From Bacillus sp. FSL H8-0547 (GTDB lineage Bacteria; Bacillota; Bacilli; Bacillales; Bacillaceae), in NCBI GenBank assembly GCA_038002745.1, contig JBBODD010000001.1, positions 1,612,001 to 1,676,000 on the forward strand: a DNA stretch of 64,000 nucleotides, in the 5' to 3' direction. Under the pieces are notes generated by a model. That model searched no databases and was not told the DNA's origin. It saw only the letters and a program-made list of their open reading frames with translations. Position 1 is the first letter of the stretch. Every line of letters begins with the position of its first letter. The position numbers and the translations under genes are program-made. This document shows, in pieces, positions 30,283 to 46,490 of this stretch.

Positions 30283-30302
30283 CTAGTTAACTTGTTAACT
30301 AG
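30283..30302 (-). other. Perfect palindromic hairpin between rpoA and rplQ
   Basis: CTAGTTAAC and GTTAACTAG pair over 9 bp with a 2-nt loop, 3 nt after the rpoA stop. There is no T tract, so it is not a normal terminator; it may protect the rpoA 3' end or be a processing site. Confidence 0.6.
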
Positions 30303-30305
30303 TCG

Positions 30306-31250
30306 TCAGTCGTCTTTACGAAGACCTAAGCCAAGTTCTTCTAGTTTCGCTTTCACTTCTTCCAAAGATTTACGACCTAAGTTGCGAACTTTCATCATAT
30401 CTTCTTCTGTTTTATGAGCAAGCTCCTGTACAGTGTTAATGCCTGCACGTTTTAAACAGTTATAAGAACGAACTGACAAATCCAATTCTTCGATCGTCAT
30501 TTCTAAAACTTTTTCTTTTTGGTCCTCTTCCTTTTCCACCATAATCTCAGCGTTTTGAGCTTCATCTGTAAGCCCAACGAAGATGTTAAGGTGTTCAGTC
30601 AGAATCTTTGCACCAAGTGCAATAGCTTCTTTCGGACCTGTGCTTCCGTCAGTCCACACATCAAAAGTAAGTTTATCATAGTTTGACACTTGACCAACAC
30701 GTGTATTTTCAACTTGATAGGACACGCGTGCTACAGGTGTATAAATAGAATCGATTGGGATAACGCCGATTGGCTGATCTTCTCTTTTGTTTGCATCAGC
30801 CGGAGTATATCCGCGACCGCGTTTCGCAGTCAATCTCATACGGAAATGTGCACCCTTCGCTAATGTAGCAATATGAAGGTCCGGATTTAGAATTTCAACG
30901 TCACTGTCGTGAGTAATATCTGCAGCCGTTACAACTCCTTCATCCTGTACATCGATCTCAAGCGTTTTTTCTTCCTCTGAATAGATCTTAAGAGCAAGTT
31001 TTTTAATGTTTAAGATGATCGTAGTCACATCTTCAACAACGCCTTCAATCGTAGAGAATTCATGGAGTACACTATCTATCTGGATTGATGTTACAGCGGC
31101 ACCAGGGAGTGAGGATAAGAGAATACGACGTAAGGAGTTACCCAAAGTTGTACCATATCCACGCTCGAGTGGTTCGACGACGAATTTGCCGTACTTGGCA
31201 TCGTCGCTGATTTCAACCGTTTCGATTTTTGGTTTTTCAATTTCTATCAT
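30306..31250 (-). CDS. rpoA: DNA-directed RNA polymerase subunit alpha
   Basis: Dimer-forming scaffold of RNA polymerase. The 314 residues comprise the N-terminal assembly domain (to about 228), a charged linker ([10 protein letters not shown]) and the C-terminal domain with [22 protein letters not shown] and the [11 protein letters not shown] helix that contacts UP elements and activators. It is separated from rpsK by 190 bp that hold two possible promoters and a stem-loop, so it can be expressed apart from the ribosomal genes upstream. Confidence 0.99.
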   Translation of the reverse strand: MIEIEKPKIETVEISDDAKYGKFVVEPLERGYGTTLGNSLRRILLSSLPGAAVTSIQIDSVLHEFSTIEGVVEDVTTIILNIKKLALKIYSEEEKTLEIDVQDEGVVTAADITHDSDVEILNPDLHIATLAKGAHFRMRLTAKRGRGYTPADANKREDQPIGVIPIDSIYTPVARVSYQVENTRVGQVSNYDKLTFDVWTDGSTGPKEAIALGAKILTEHLNIFVGLTDEAQNAEIMVEKEEDQKEKVLEMTIEELDLSVRSYNCLKRAGINTVQELAHKTEEDMMKVRNLGRKSLEEVKAKLEELGLGLRKDD

Positions 31251-31282
31251 CTATAAACCCTCCTTCAAAACGTCGAAACCCC

Positions 31283-31322
31283 GGCTAGACAGATTATGAA
31301 GCTCCAAGGCGTGTGTCTAACC
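31283..31322 (-). other. Stem-loop in the rpoA leader
   Basis: GGTTAGACA and TGTCTAGCC form a 9-bp stem (one G-U) around 22 nt, ending about 30 nt before the rpoA ATG. No T tract follows. Possible binding site for a translational repressor. Confidence 0.5.
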
Positions 31323-31332
31323 GAAATTCCCC

Positions 31333-31360
31333 ATTATAAAGTCCCGAATGTGCACAACAA
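31333..31360 (-). promoter_or_regulatory. Possible promoter 2 of rpoA
   Basis: TTGTTG (31355-31360), 16-bp spacer, TATAAT (31333-31338). Confidence 0.5.
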
Positions 31361-31395
31361 CAAATAGTTATTTTCTGCGAGAACTTTTTAACTGT

Positions 31396-31424
31396 ATCAT
31401 AACCCATTATTGACAGGGATACAA
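31396..31424 (-). promoter_or_regulatory. Possible promoter 1 of rpoA
   Basis: TTGTAT (31419-31424), 17-bp spacer, TATGAT (31396-31401), just after the rpsK stop. Confidence 0.45.
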
Positions 31425-31440
31425 AATCTATACAGAAAAA

Positions 31441-31836
<396 letters not shown>

Positions 31837-31851
31837 TTAACCTCCTTTACC

Positions 31852-32217
<366 letters not shown>

Positions 32218-32239
32218 TTAAGCTGCACCTCCTTCAGTT

Positions 32240-32604
<365 letters not shown>

Positions 32605-32607
32605 TCA

Positions 32608-32916
32608 TTATTCTCCCTTCTTCAAATCAGCAGCTTGCTCGTTGACAAACGTCTTCAGGGCATGCCGGAGTTTTCCGTTTGTTACACGTCCTGTTTCTTT
32701 TATACTGTTCTGAACTTCCGGAGATACGCGATCAATAAACTCTAGATGATTCACATTCTTCTTTTTAGGGGAGTGGAAGGGTCGCTTCTCTCCGTCTGCT
32801 ATAAATACGAACCGTTCATCTAAAATACTGATCACGACAGCATATTGTCCAGCTTCTCTGCCTTCAGTAATAGAGACAAACTGACCTATGCGCGGACTCG
32901 ATTCGGCTTCGTTCAA
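32608..32916 (-). CDS. KOW domain RNA-binding protein (L14e/L6e/L27e-like)
   Basis: A 102-residue protein of the family often annotated as KOW domain-containing RNA-binding or L14e-like. The N-terminal half (about 8-60) has the KOW pattern IGQFVSITEGREAGQYAVV followed by VFIADGEKR. The C-terminal half is helical (EVQNSIKETGRVTNGKLRHAL). It starts with TTG after AGGTGAT and lies between map (18 bp) and infA (3 bp), deep in a ribosomal operon, so it probably binds rRNA or mRNA; its function is not established. Confidence 0.85.
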   Translation of the reverse strand: MNEAESSPRIGQFVSITEGREAGQYAVVISILDERFVFIADGEKRPFHSPKKKNVNHLEFIDRVSPEVQNSIKETGRVTNGKLRHALKTFVNEQAADLKKGE

Positions 32917-32934
32917 ACAATATCACCTGCGGAT

Positions 32935-34352
<1,418 letters not shown>

Positions 34353-34367
34353 CTATTTAGAAGGAAA

Positions 34368-34381
34368 GGGACACAAGTCCC
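34368..34381 (-). other. Small hairpin after secY
   Basis: GGGAC and GTCCC pair around TTGT, followed by a T/C-rich TTTCCTTCT tract. It could be a partial terminator between secY and adk. Confidence 0.4.
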
Positions 34382-34387
34382 ATAACC

Positions 34388-35683
34388 TTACTGTTTAATA
34401 AATCCTTTATAGTGACGCTTAACAAGCTGACTTTCAAGTTGTTTCATCGTTTCAAGAGCAACCCCTACTACGATCAACAAGCTCGTTCCGCCAATCTGTG
34501 CAGAAGCTGGCAAGTTAGCGAACTTAATAAAGAATACAGGAAGAACTGAGATAGCTGCTAAGAAAAGTGAACCAACAAACGTCAGTCTGTATAGAGTTTT
34601 TGTTAAATAATCCTGCGTATTTTTCCCTGGACGAATACCCGGGATATATCCGCCCTGCTTTTTCAGATTCTCTGACATCTGCTCCGGATTAACCTGAACA
34701 AATGCATAGAAGTAAGTAAAAGCAACGATTAATGCAACATATACAATCATGCCGATAGGCTGTGTATAATCAAACGTTTTTTGGATCCAGTTTGTAACAT
34801 CATTGGATCCGAAGAACGAAGCAATTGTTGGCGGTGTGATAATGAACGAAACCGCAAAGATGACAGGGATAACACCGGCAGGATTCACTTTAAGCGGAAG
34901 GTGAGTAGACTGACCTTTCGCAGGAGCTCGGCCTGCTGAGTTCTTCGCATATTGAATCGGGATCTTGCGAAGAGCCTGCTGAATGAAGATAACTCCAACT
35001 ATAATTGCGATTACCGCTAATACTATCAGCGCAACTTTTACAATGTTCAAGAAAAGCTGATCTCCAGCGTCCTGGAATTGCTGCACATAGATTTGGTTAA
35101 GAGTTGTAGGGATTCCTGCTGCAATCCCCGCAAAAATGATAATGGAAATACCATTACCCACACCCTTAGATGTGATTTGCTCTCCTAACCACATTAAAAA
35201 AGCAGTACCTGCTGTTAAGACAACTGCAATTAAAAGGTACGTTGTAATTCCCGGCTTTTCAATTAATAATCCCCCAGCGAGATTATTAAAACCGTAAGAC
35301 ATACCCAACGCTTGGATGAAACCTAGTACAATCGTAAAGTATCTAGTGAATTGTGCTAGTTTACGACGGCCAACTTCACCTTGCTTTGACCATTCAGTAA
35401 ATTTCGGAACGACATCCATCTGCAATAACTGCACGATGATGGATGCTGTAATGTACGGCATAATTCCCATCGCAAGGATCGAGAAGTTATACAGCGCACC
35501 GCCTCCGAAGGTGTTAAGAATTCCGAAAACATTCATTTCATCCTGAGCCTTTAAAACGTCAGCGTTGACGTTAGGCACAGGAATGAACGTACCAATACGA
35601 AAAATAATTAACATTAGAAGGGTGAACAAGATTTTATTGCGGATATCACCCACGCGCATAAAATTGGAGATTGTCTTAAACAT
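34388..35683 (-). CDS. secY: Preprotein translocase subunit SecY
   Basis: The central channel of the Sec translocon. The 431 residues hold ten transmembrane helices; the plug region after the first helix, the SKGVGNGISIIIFAGI loop and the large cytoplasmic loop with GQSTHLPLKVNPAGVIPVIFA are conserved. It overlaps rplO by one base (TAATG), so its translation is coupled to that of L15. Confidence 0.99.
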   Translation of the reverse strand: MFKTISNFMRVGDIRNKILFTLLMLIIFRIGTFIPVPNVNADVLKAQDEMNVFGILNTFGGGALYNFSILAMGIMPYITASIIVQLLQMDVVPKFTEWSKQGEVGRRKLAQFTRYFTIVLGFIQALGMSYGFNNLAGGLLIEKPGITTYLLIAVVLTAGTAFLMWLGEQITSKGVGNGISIIIFAGIAAGIPTTLNQIYVQQFQDAGDQLFLNIVKVALIVLAVIAIIVGVIFIQQALRKIPIQYAKNSAGRAPAKGQSTHLPLKVNPAGVIPVIFAVSFIITPPTIASFFGSNDVTNWIQKTFDYTQPIGMIVYVALIVAFTYFYAFVQVNPEQMSENLKKQGGYIPGIRPGKNTQDYLTKTLYRLTFVGSLFLAAISVLPVFFIKFANLPASAQIGGTSLLIVVGVALETMKQLESQLVKRHYKGFIKQ

Positions 35684-36123
35684 TAAATCACCTCTACTGT
35701 ACCGCCAGCAGCTTCGATAGCTTCTTTAGCAGATGCAGAGAATTTATTGGCTTTAACTGTAAGCTTTTTCTCAAGCTTTCCGTTGCCCAGTACTTTCACG
35801 CCTGATTTCACTTTGCTGATTACTCCAGCTTCAACTAGAAGTTCAACAGTTACTTCAGCACCGTCTTCGAACAGATTAAGTTTGTCAAGGCTGACAATCG
35901 CATAGTCTTTACGGTTGATGTTTGTGAATCCGCGTTTAGGCAGACGTCGGAATAAAGGAGTTTGACCACCTTCGAATCCAGGGCGAACACCGCCGCCGGA
36001 ACGGGCGTTTTGTCCTTTATGACCTTTACCAGCTGTTTTACCGTTACCAGAACCAGTACCACGGCCAACACGATTGCGTGTTTTGCGTGACCCTTCTGCT
36101 GGTTTTAATTCATGAAGTTTCAT
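35683..36123 (-). CDS. rplO: 50S ribosomal protein L15
   Basis: A 146-residue late-assembling 50S protein with a long Gly/Arg/Lys-rich N-terminal extension ([21 protein letters not shown]) that threads through 23S rRNA and a globular C-terminal domain. It follows rpmD by 32 bp. Confidence 0.99.
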   Translation of the reverse strand: MKLHELKPAEGSRKTRNRVGRGTGSGNGKTAGKGHKGQNARSGGGVRPGFEGGQTPLFRRLPKRGFTNINRKDYAIVSLDKLNLFEDGAEVTVELLVEAGVISKVKSGVKVLGNGKLEKKLTVKANKFSASAKEAIEAAGGTVEVI

Positions 36124-36155
36124 CGGGACACCTCCTTGATATTAGAAGATCTATA

Positions 36156-36338
36156 TTATTGTTCTTTAACTGTTACCAAATGAGATACTTTGTTGATCAT
36201 GCCGCGGATCGCTGCATTGTCATCAAGCACTACTGTTTGATGCATTTTTTTAAGACCTAGTGTTTTAACAGTAATACGTTGGTCTTCTGGGCGACCAATC
36301 ACACTGCGAGTGAGGGTAATCGCTAATTTGTTTGCCAT
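36156..36338 (-). CDS. rpmD: 50S ribosomal protein L30
   Basis: A 60-residue protein of the 50S subunit. The block [17 protein letters not shown] and [15 protein letters not shown] identify it. Two adjacent ATG codons occur; the second (MANKLAI) was chosen because GGAGG is then eight bases away, while the first leaves only five. Confidence 0.97.
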   Translation of the reverse strand: MANKLAITLTRSVIGRPEDQRITVKTLGLKKMHQTVVLDDNAAIRGMINKVSHLVTVKEQ

Positions 36339-36351
36339 CATGTTTCCCTCC

Positions 36352-37238
<887 letters not shown>

Positions 37239-37271
37239 CCAGGTCACTCCTTTCTTATCATCTAAGCGACA

Positions 37272-37808
37272 TTACTTCGCTGTTTTACCTTCTTTACGAC
37301 GTACATATTCACCTTCGTAGCGGATACCTTTGCCTTTGTAAGGCTCTGGCGGACGAGTAGCGCGGATGTTAGAAGCAACAGCTCCAACACGCTCTTTGTC
37401 TGTACCTTTTACAATTATTTTTGTATTTGAAGGCACTTCAATTTCGATTCCTTGTTCAGGAACGATTTCTACAGGATGTGAGTATCCAACAGCAAGAACT
37501 AGCTTGTTGCCTGATTTAGTAGCACGGTAACCGACACCTACTAATTCAAGACCCTTTTCAAATCCTTTAGAAACGCCCTCAACCATGTTTCCAAGAAGGC
37601 TGCGAGTTGTACCGTGAAGAGCACGATGTTCTTTTTGATCAGAAGGACGTGTCACTGTAAGTACGTTGTCTTCAACCTTAATGTTGATATCAGAGTTAAA
37701 AGTACGAGTTAATTCACCTTTAGGTCCTTTAACAGTTACAGTGCTTCCGTCGATCGCAACTGTTACACCAGCAGGGATTTCAAGTGGTTTTTTACCAATA
37801 CGAGACAT
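37272..37808 (-). CDS. rplF: 50S ribosomal protein L6
   Basis: A 178-residue protein near the GTPase centre and sarcin-ricin loop. Two tandem L6 domains are visible; the end [18 protein letters not shown] is the conserved signature. It lies 31 bp after rpsH. Confidence 0.99.
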   Translation of the reverse strand: MSRIGKKPLEIPAGVTVAIDGSTVTVKGPKGELTRTFNSDINIKVEDNVLTVTRPSDQKEHRALHGTTRSLLGNMVEGVSKGFEKGLELVGVGYRATKSGNKLVLAVGYSHPVEIVPEQGIEIEVPSNTKIIVKGTDKERVGAVASNIRATRPPEPYKGKGIRYEGEYVRRKEGKTAK

Positions 37809-37839
37809 TCATGTACACCTCCATTCTTTTTTCAGGTTA

Positions 37840-38468
<629 letters not shown>

Positions 38469-38477
38469 CTATTTCGA

Positions 38478-39017
38478 TTATTTTTGGAATGGCATACCGA
38501 ACTGAGTAAGAAGCTCACGAGATTCTTCATCAGTGTTAGCAGTTGTAACGATAACGATGTCCATACCACGAACTTTTGATACTTTATCATAATCAATTTC
38601 AGGGAAGATTAGTTGTTCTTTAACACCTAGAGTGTAGTTTCCGCGTCCGTCAAAAGACTTTTTAGAGATACCGCGGAAGTCACGTACACGTGGTAATGAT
38701 ACAGAAACTAATTTATCTAGGAATTCATACATGCGCTCGCCGCGAAGAGTTACTTTCGCACCGATAGGCATACCTTCACGCAGACGGAATCCTGCAATTG
38801 ATTTTTTAGCTTTTGTGATAACCGGCTTTTGACCTGAGATTGTAGTTAACTCTTCTACAGCTGTATCAAGAGCTTTAGAGTTAGATACTGCGTCACCAAC
38901 ACCCATGTTGATTACGATCTTCTCAAGCTTTGGAACTTGCATCACTGATTTATAGTTGAACTTGCTCATTAAAGCAGGTGTAATTTCTTTTTGATACTTT
39001 TCTTTAAGGCGGTTCAT
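38478..39017 (-). CDS. rplE: 50S ribosomal protein L5
   Basis: A 179-residue 5S rRNA-binding protein of the central protuberance; its beta-2-beta-3 loop contacts P-site t[35 protein letters not shown] and the VRDFRGIS block are conserved. It follows rplX by 24 bp. Confidence 0.99.
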   Translation of the reverse strand: MNRLKEKYQKEITPALMSKFNYKSVMQVPKLEKIVINMGVGDAVSNSKALDTAVEELTTISGQKPVITKAKKSIAGFRLREGMPIGAKVTLRGERMYEFLDKLVSVSLPRVRDFRGISKKSFDGRGNYTLGVKEQLIFPEIDYDKVSKVRGMDIVIVTTANTDEESRELLTQFGMPFQK

Positions 39018-39041
39018 GCGAGGACCTCCCTTCCTTATTTA

Positions 39042-39353
39042 CTATTTATCTAAAGTTTCACCAGATTTTTTCGCAACACGTACCTTTTTGCCATCAACCA
39101 CTTTGAAACCAACACGAGTTGGCTCACCTGATTTAGGATCAAGTGGCATAACATTTGATACATGGATAGGTGCCTCCTGGCTGATAATTCCGCCCTGAGG
39201 GTTTAATTGAGAAGGTTTTGAATGCTTCTTCATAATGTTGATGCCTTCAACAAGCACGCGATCTTTCTTAGGGAAAGCAGCAAGTACAGTACCTTGTTTG
39301 CCTTTATCTTTACCTGAGATCACTACTACTTTATCACCTTTTTTTACATGCAT
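39042..39353 (-). CDS. rplX: 50S ribosomal protein L24
   Basis: A 103-residue assembly-initiator protein at the tunnel exit. The N-terminal KOW motif ([20 protein letters not shown]) and the loop [16 protein letters not shown] are intact. It lies between rplN (39 bp) and rplE. Confidence 0.99.
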   Translation of the reverse strand: MHVKKGDKVVVISGKDKGKQGTVLAAFPKKDRVLVEGINIMKKHSKPSQLNPQGGIISQEAPIHVSNVMPLDPKSGEPTRVGFKVVDGKKVRVAKKSGETLDK

Positions 39354-39392
39354 CCTAGTCGCACCTCCTTAGTAAGGCTATCTATTTTCGAT

Positions 39393-39761
<369 letters not shown>

Positions 39762-39799
39762 TTACGTTACCTCCCTTCGGAAATATAATCCGAACAATA

Positions 39800-41376
<1,577 letters not shown>

Positions 41377-41718
41377 TTATCCCTCCTTCTTTTCTGATAC
41401 AACGATTGTAATGTGGCTTGTGCGTTTGTTGATGGCACTTGCACGGCCCATTGCGCGTGGACGGAAACGTTTTAGAGTTGGACCTTCGCCTACATAAGCT
41501 TCAGTTACAACCAGGTTGTTAATGTCCATTTCATAGTTGTGCTCTGCGTTTGCCACAGCAGATTTTAGAACTTTTTCAATAATTGGAGAAGCAGTTTTAG
41601 GTGTGTGGCGAAGAATCGCTACCGCTTCACCGATTTGCTTTCCTCGGATAAGATCAATTACTAAACGAGCTTTACGAGGAGCAATACGTACTGTTCTTGC
41701 AACGGCTTTAGCTTGCAT
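41377..41718 (-). CDS. rplV: 50S ribosomal protein L22
   Basis: A 113-residue protein whose long beta hairpin (about 80-100, [16 protein letters not shown]) lines the exit tunnel and is the site of macrolide resistance changes; it looks wild type. It follows rpsS by 17 bp. Confidence 0.99.
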   Translation of the reverse strand: MQAKAVARTVRIAPRKARLVIDLIRGKQIGEAVAILRHTPKTASPIIEKVLKSAVANAEHNYEMDINNLVVTEAYVGEGPTLKRFRPRAMGRASAINKRTSHITIVVSEKKEG

Positions 41719-41735
41719 TTAAAAGCCTCCTCTCA

Positions 41736-42014
41736 TTAGCGTCTTGTTTTTTTGTCGTCAGCTGCATGGCCTTTATACGTACGTGTTGGAGCAAACTCAC
41801 CGAGTTTGTGTCCTACCATATCTTCAGTAACGTATACAGGAACATGCTTGCGACCGTCATATACAGCGATCGTTTGACCGATGAATTGCGGGAAAATAGT
41901 AGAACGGCGAGACCAAGTTTTGATTACTTGTTTTTTCTCTGACTCGTTTAACTTTTCAACTTTCTTGAATAAATGCTCATCTACGAATGGTCCTTTTTTC
42001 AAGCTACGGCCCAT
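41736..42014 (-). CDS. rpsS: 30S ribosomal protein S19
   Basis: A 92-residue 30S head protein paired with S13. [37 protein letters not shown] and [12 protein letters not shown] are diagnostic. A 9-bp hairpin stands in the 57-bp gap before it. Confidence 0.99.
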   Translation of the reverse strand: MGRSLKKGPFVDEHLFKKVEKLNESEKKQVIKTWSRRSTIFPQFIGQTIAVYDGRKHVPVYVTEDMVGHKLGEFAPTRTYKGHAADDKKTRR

Positions 42015-42039
42015 ACTTGTACCTCCCTTCGCGATTGCG

Positions 42040-42061
42040 CTACGGTTCCTTCGAACCGTAG
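42040..42061 (-). other. Perfect hairpin between rplB and rpsS
   Basis: CTACGGTTC and GAACCGTAG form a 9-bp stem with a GAAG tetraloop, about 26-47 nt before the rpsS ATG. No T tract follows, so it is more likely a processing or protein-binding structure than a terminator. Confidence 0.65.
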
Positions 42062-42071
42062 AACCATCACG

Positions 42072-42914
<843 letters not shown>

Positions 42915-42931
42915 CTATCTTAAATAATGAA

Positions 42932-43219
42932 TTAGACTTCGAATAGTTCGATTTCTTTGCTGTCAGCTGTTAATTTAACAACTGCTTTTTTGCGTTTATT
43001 AGTAAGACCTGTGTAACGACCTACACGCTTATATTTGCCTTTGTAGTTAAGAACGTTAACTTTCTCCACTTTTACGCCAAAGATTGCTTCAATAGCATCT
43101 TTCACTTGAGTTTTGTTAGCACGAACGTCAACTTCAAACGTGTACTTTTTCTCAGTCATTAAGTCCGTTGAAAGTTCAGTGATTACGGGGCGCTTAATAA
43201 TATCACGAGGATCTTTCAT
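42932..43219 (-). CDS. rplW: 50S ribosomal protein L23
   Basis: A 95-residue exit-tunnel protein and the main dock for trigger factor and [35 protein letters not shown] and KRVGRYTG are present. It overlaps rplD by one base (TAATG). Confidence 0.99.
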   Translation of the reverse strand: MKDPRDIIKRPVITELSTDLMTEKKYTFEVDVRANKTQVKDAIEAIFGVKVEKVNVLNYKGKYKRVGRYTGLTNKRKKAVVKLTADSKEIELFEV

Positions 43220-43842
43220 TATGCAAGCACCTCCTCTACTTTTTGCACCGCTGCTTTCGTAATAACAAGCTTTTCATGGTTAAGTACATCAAGTACATTA
43301 ATAGAATTAGCTTCAAGAACTGTAATGCCAGGGATGTTACGTGCAGATAGTGCAACAGATTCGTTTACATCAGCAGTAACGATCAATGCTTTCTTTTCAA
43401 CTGAAAGTCCTGCAAGGATAGCAGTCATTTCTTTTGTTTTAGGAGCATTCATTAGAAGATCTTCTAATACTAGAATGTTGTTCTCTTGTACTTTTGTAGA
43501 TAAAGCTGATTTGATCGCTAAGCGGCGAACTTTTTTAGGTAATTTGTAAGCATAGCTGCGTGGTGTTGGACCGAATACGATACCACCGCCGCGCCATTGT
43601 GGTGAGCGGATAGATCCTTGACGAGCGCGTCCAGTACCTTTTTGGCGCCAAGGCTTGCGACCTCCGCCTCTAACTTCTGAACGATTCTTTACTTTGTGGT
43701 TTCCTTGACGCAAAGAAGCTCTTTGCATGATAACCGCATCAAATAAAACGTGCTGATTAGGTTCGATACCAAATACAGAATCATTTAGTTCGATTTCACC
43801 AACGTTTGATCCGCTTTGGTTTAATAATGCTACTTTCGGCAT
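43219..43842 (-). CDS. rplD: 50S ribosomal protein L4
   Basis: A 207-residue protein with an extended loop (about 40-90, [20 protein letters not shown]) that reaches the tunnel constriction; the erythromycin-related residues look wild type. In E. coli L4 represses the S10 operon, but bacilli lack the matching leader element. Confidence 0.99.
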   Translation of the reverse strand: MPKVALLNQSGSNVGEIELNDSVFGIEPNQHVLFDAVIMQRASLRQGNHKVKNRSEVRGGGRKPWRQKGTGRARQGSIRSPQWRGGGIVFGPTPRSYAYKLPKKVRRLAIKSALSTKVQENNILVLEDLLMNAPKTKEMTAILAGLSVEKKALIVTADVNESVALSARNIPGITVLEANSINVLDVLNHEKLVITKAAVQKVEEVLA

Positions 43843-43869
43843 TATCGAATTCCTCCTTTCTTAGAAAAA

Positions 43870-44496
43870 TTAGTTAGATTTAACAGCCTTTTTCACTGTG
43901 ATAAGTGATTTTTTAGGACCAGGTACGTTTCCTTTGATCAATAGAAGGTTACGCTCAGCGTCAACTTTCACGATCTCAAGGTTTTGAACAGTTACTTGCT
44001 CTCCGCCCATGCGGCCTGGCAATAATTTGTTTTTGAATACTCGGTTAGGAGCAACAGGACCCATTGAACCTGGGCGACGGTGGTAACGAGAACCATGTGA
44101 CATAGGTCCGCGAGATTGGTTATGGCGCTTGATAGAGCCTTGGAAACCTTTACCCTTTGAGATTCCTGTTACATCTACTGTATCTCCAGCAGAGAAAATA
44201 TCAACTTTGACTTCCTGACCAACTTCATACTCACCAGCTTCTCCGCGGAACTCCCTTACGAAGCGCTTAGGTGCAGTATTAGCTTTTGCAACGTGTCCTT
44301 TTGCAGGCTTGTTAGAAAGCTTTTCACGTTTGTTTGAGAAACCAACCTGAACAGCAGCATAGCCGTCGCTTTCAACAGTCTTGATTTGAAGAACTACGTT
44401 TTCAGCAGCCTCAATTACTGTTACCGGGATAAGATCGCCTTTTTCAGTAAACACTTGAGTCATACCGATTTTTTTACCTAAGATTCCTTTGGTCAT
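43870..44496 (-). CDS. rplC: 50S ribosomal protein L3
   Basis: A 208-residue assembly initiator near the peptidyl-transferase centre. [16 protein letters not shown] and [15 protein letters not shown] are the family signatures; the latter is the loop where linezolid and tiamulin resistance changes occur and it looks wild type. It lies 42 bp after rpsJ. Confidence 0.99.
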   Translation of the reverse strand: MTKGILGKKIGMTQVFTEKGDLIPVTVIEAAENVVLQIKTVESDGYAAVQVGFSNKREKLSNKPAKGHVAKANTAPKRFVREFRGEAGEYEVGQEVKVDIFSAGDTVDVTGISKGKGFQGSIKRHNQSRGPMSHGSRYHRRPGSMGPVAPNRVFKNKLLPGRMGGEQVTVQNLEIVKVDAERNLLLIKGNVPGPKKSLITVKKAVKSN

Positions 44497-44538
44497 TAGT
44501 CACACCTCCTATAATGTTATAAAATCTATTTTTTGAAA

Positions 44539-44979
<441 letters not shown>

Positions 44980-45008
44980 ATTATATAGAAATTTTGCGCC
45001 CAATGCAA
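44980..45008 (-). promoter_or_regulatory. S10 operon promoter, downstream copy
   Basis: TTGCAT (45003-45008), 17-bp spacer, perfect TATAAT (44980-44985). Confidence 0.85.
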
Positions 45009-45047
45009 GATAAAAATAAAGTTTTTACTTTCTTGCGCACTTTTCCT

Positions 45048-45076
45048 ATTATACATACATCAACAGGTAAAAACAA
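45048..45076 (-). promoter_or_regulatory. S10 operon promoter, upstream copy
   Basis: TTGTTT (45071-45076), 17-bp spacer, perfect TATAAT (45048-45053). Two promoters before rpsJ are also known for B. subtilis. Confidence 0.7.
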
Positions 45077-45144
45077 GGGGATCAGCAGCTGGAAAAGTTT
45101 TCGTTTCTTATGGCAAATCATTTCTACTATATATATAGAAGAAA

Positions 45145-45178
45145 CAAAAAAAGACGAGCACGAATGCTCGTCTTTTTA
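45145..45178 (-). terminator. Terminator of the str operon after tuf
   Basis: AAAGACGAGCA and TGCTCGTCTTT form a perfect 11-bp stem with a TTCG tetraloop and a T tract, 11 nt after the tuf stop. Confidence 0.95.
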
Positions 45179-45188
45179 AATAGCAGGA

Positions 45189-46379
45189 TTACTCAGTGAT
45201 TGTAGCTACAACACCAGCGCCTACTGTACGACCGCCTTCACGGATTGAGAATTTAGTACCTTCTTCAATCGCGATTGGAGCGATAAGTTCAACAGTCATT
45301 TCGATGTTATCGCCAGGCATAACCATCTCAACGCCTTCTGGAAGTTGGATGATACCAGTTACGTCCGTAGTACGGAAGTAGAACTGTGGGCGGTAGTTAG
45401 AGAAGAATGGAGTGTGACGTCCACCCTCTTCTTTTGAAAGAACGTAAACTTCTGATTTAAATTTAGTGTGTGGAGTGATTGTTTTTGGCTTAGCAAGAAC
45501 TTGTCCACGTTGGATGTCGTCGCGAGAAACCCCACGAAGAAGTGCACCGATGTTGTCGCCAGCTTCTGCATAGTCAAGAAGCTTACGGAACATTTCAACA
45601 CCTGTTACAGTTGTTGATTTTGGCTCTTCAGTGAAGCCGATGATGTCGATAACATCTCCAACTTTAACTACTCCACGCTCAACGCGTCCAGTAGCAACTG
45701 TTCCACGGCCAGTTATTGAGAATACGTCCTCAACAGGCATCATGAATGGTTTTTCAGTGTCACGAGCTGGTGTTGGGATGTACTCGTCAACAGCGTTCAT
45801 AAGCTCAACGATTTTCTCTTCCCACTCAGCTTCGCCTTCTAGAGCTTTAAGAGCAGAACCTTTGATTACTGGGATGTCATCGCCAGGGAAGTCATACTCA
45901 GAAAGAAGGTCGCGAACTTCCATTTCAACTAGCTCAAGAAGCTCTTCGTCGTCTACCATGTCGCATTTGTTCATGAATACTACTAGGTAAGGTACACCTA
46001 CTTGACGAGAAAGAAGGATGTGCTCACGAGTTTGTGGCATTGGGCCGTCAGATGCAGAAACAACTAGGATTCCGCCGTCCATTTGTGCAGCACCAGTGAT
46101 CATGTTTTTAACATAGTCAGCATGTCCTGGGCAGTCAACGTGTGCATAGTGACGAGTTTCAGTTTCGTACTCAACGTGTGCAGTTGAGATTGTGATTCCG
46201 CGCTCGCGCTCTTCAGGAGCAGCATCGATCATGTCGTATGCCATTGCAGCACCTTTACCGCTACGTTTTGCAAGTACAGTTGTAATTGCAGCTGTTAGAG
46301 TTGTTTTACCGTGGTCAACGTGTCCAATTGTACCGATATTGGCATGCGTTTTGGAACGGTCGAATTTTTCTTTACCCAT
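45189..46379 (-). CDS. tuf: Elongation factor Tu
   Basis: A 396-residue GTPase that carries aminoacyl-tRNA to the ribosome. G motifs: GHVDHGKT (G1), DCPGHADY (G3) and NKCDM (G4), then the two beta-barrel domains ending with [13 protein letters not shown]. Strong SD AAGGAGG. Besides the str transcript, a promoter just after fusA can express it alone, which fits its very high demand. Confidence 0.99.
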   Translation of the reverse strand: MGKEKFDRSKTHANIGTIGHVDHGKTTLTAAITTVLAKRSGKGAAMAYDMIDAAPEERERGITISTAHVEYETETRHYAHVDCPGHADYVKNMITGAAQMDGGILVVSASDGPMPQTREHILLSRQVGVPYLVVFMNKCDMVDDEELLELVEMEVRDLLSEYDFPGDDIPVIKGSALKALEGEAEWEEKIVELMNAVDEYIPTPARDTEKPFMMPVEDVFSITGRGTVATGRVERGVVKVGDVIDIIGFTEEPKSTTVTGVEMFRKLLDYAEAGDNIGALLRGVSRDDIQRGQVLAKPKTITPHTKFKSEVYVLSKEEGGRHTPFFSNYRPQFYFRTTDVTGIIQLPEGVEMVMPGDNIEMTVELIAPIAIEEGTKFSIREGGRTVGAGVVATITE

Positions 46380-46420
46380 TCTAAATTCCTCCTTAGAGTC
46401 ATGATTGATTATATAGAGTG

Positions 46421-46447
46421 TAGAAAGTGGAGGCTGTCCACTTTCTA
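46421..46447 (-). other. Hairpin in the fusA-tuf spacer
   Basis: TAGAAAGTGGA and TCCACTTTCTA form a perfect 11-bp stem with loop CAGCC, within the leader made from the tuf promoter. No T tract follows; possibly a 5' stabiliser or processing site. Confidence 0.6.
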
Positions 46448-46461
46448 TTCATACATAAGTA

Positions 46462-46490
46462 GTTATACTTTAATAAAGAGTGAAAATCAA
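46462..46490 (-). promoter_or_regulatory. Promoter for tuf
   Basis: TTGATT (46485-46490), 17-bp spacer, TATAAC (46462-46467), immediately after the fusA stop codon. Confidence 0.6.
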
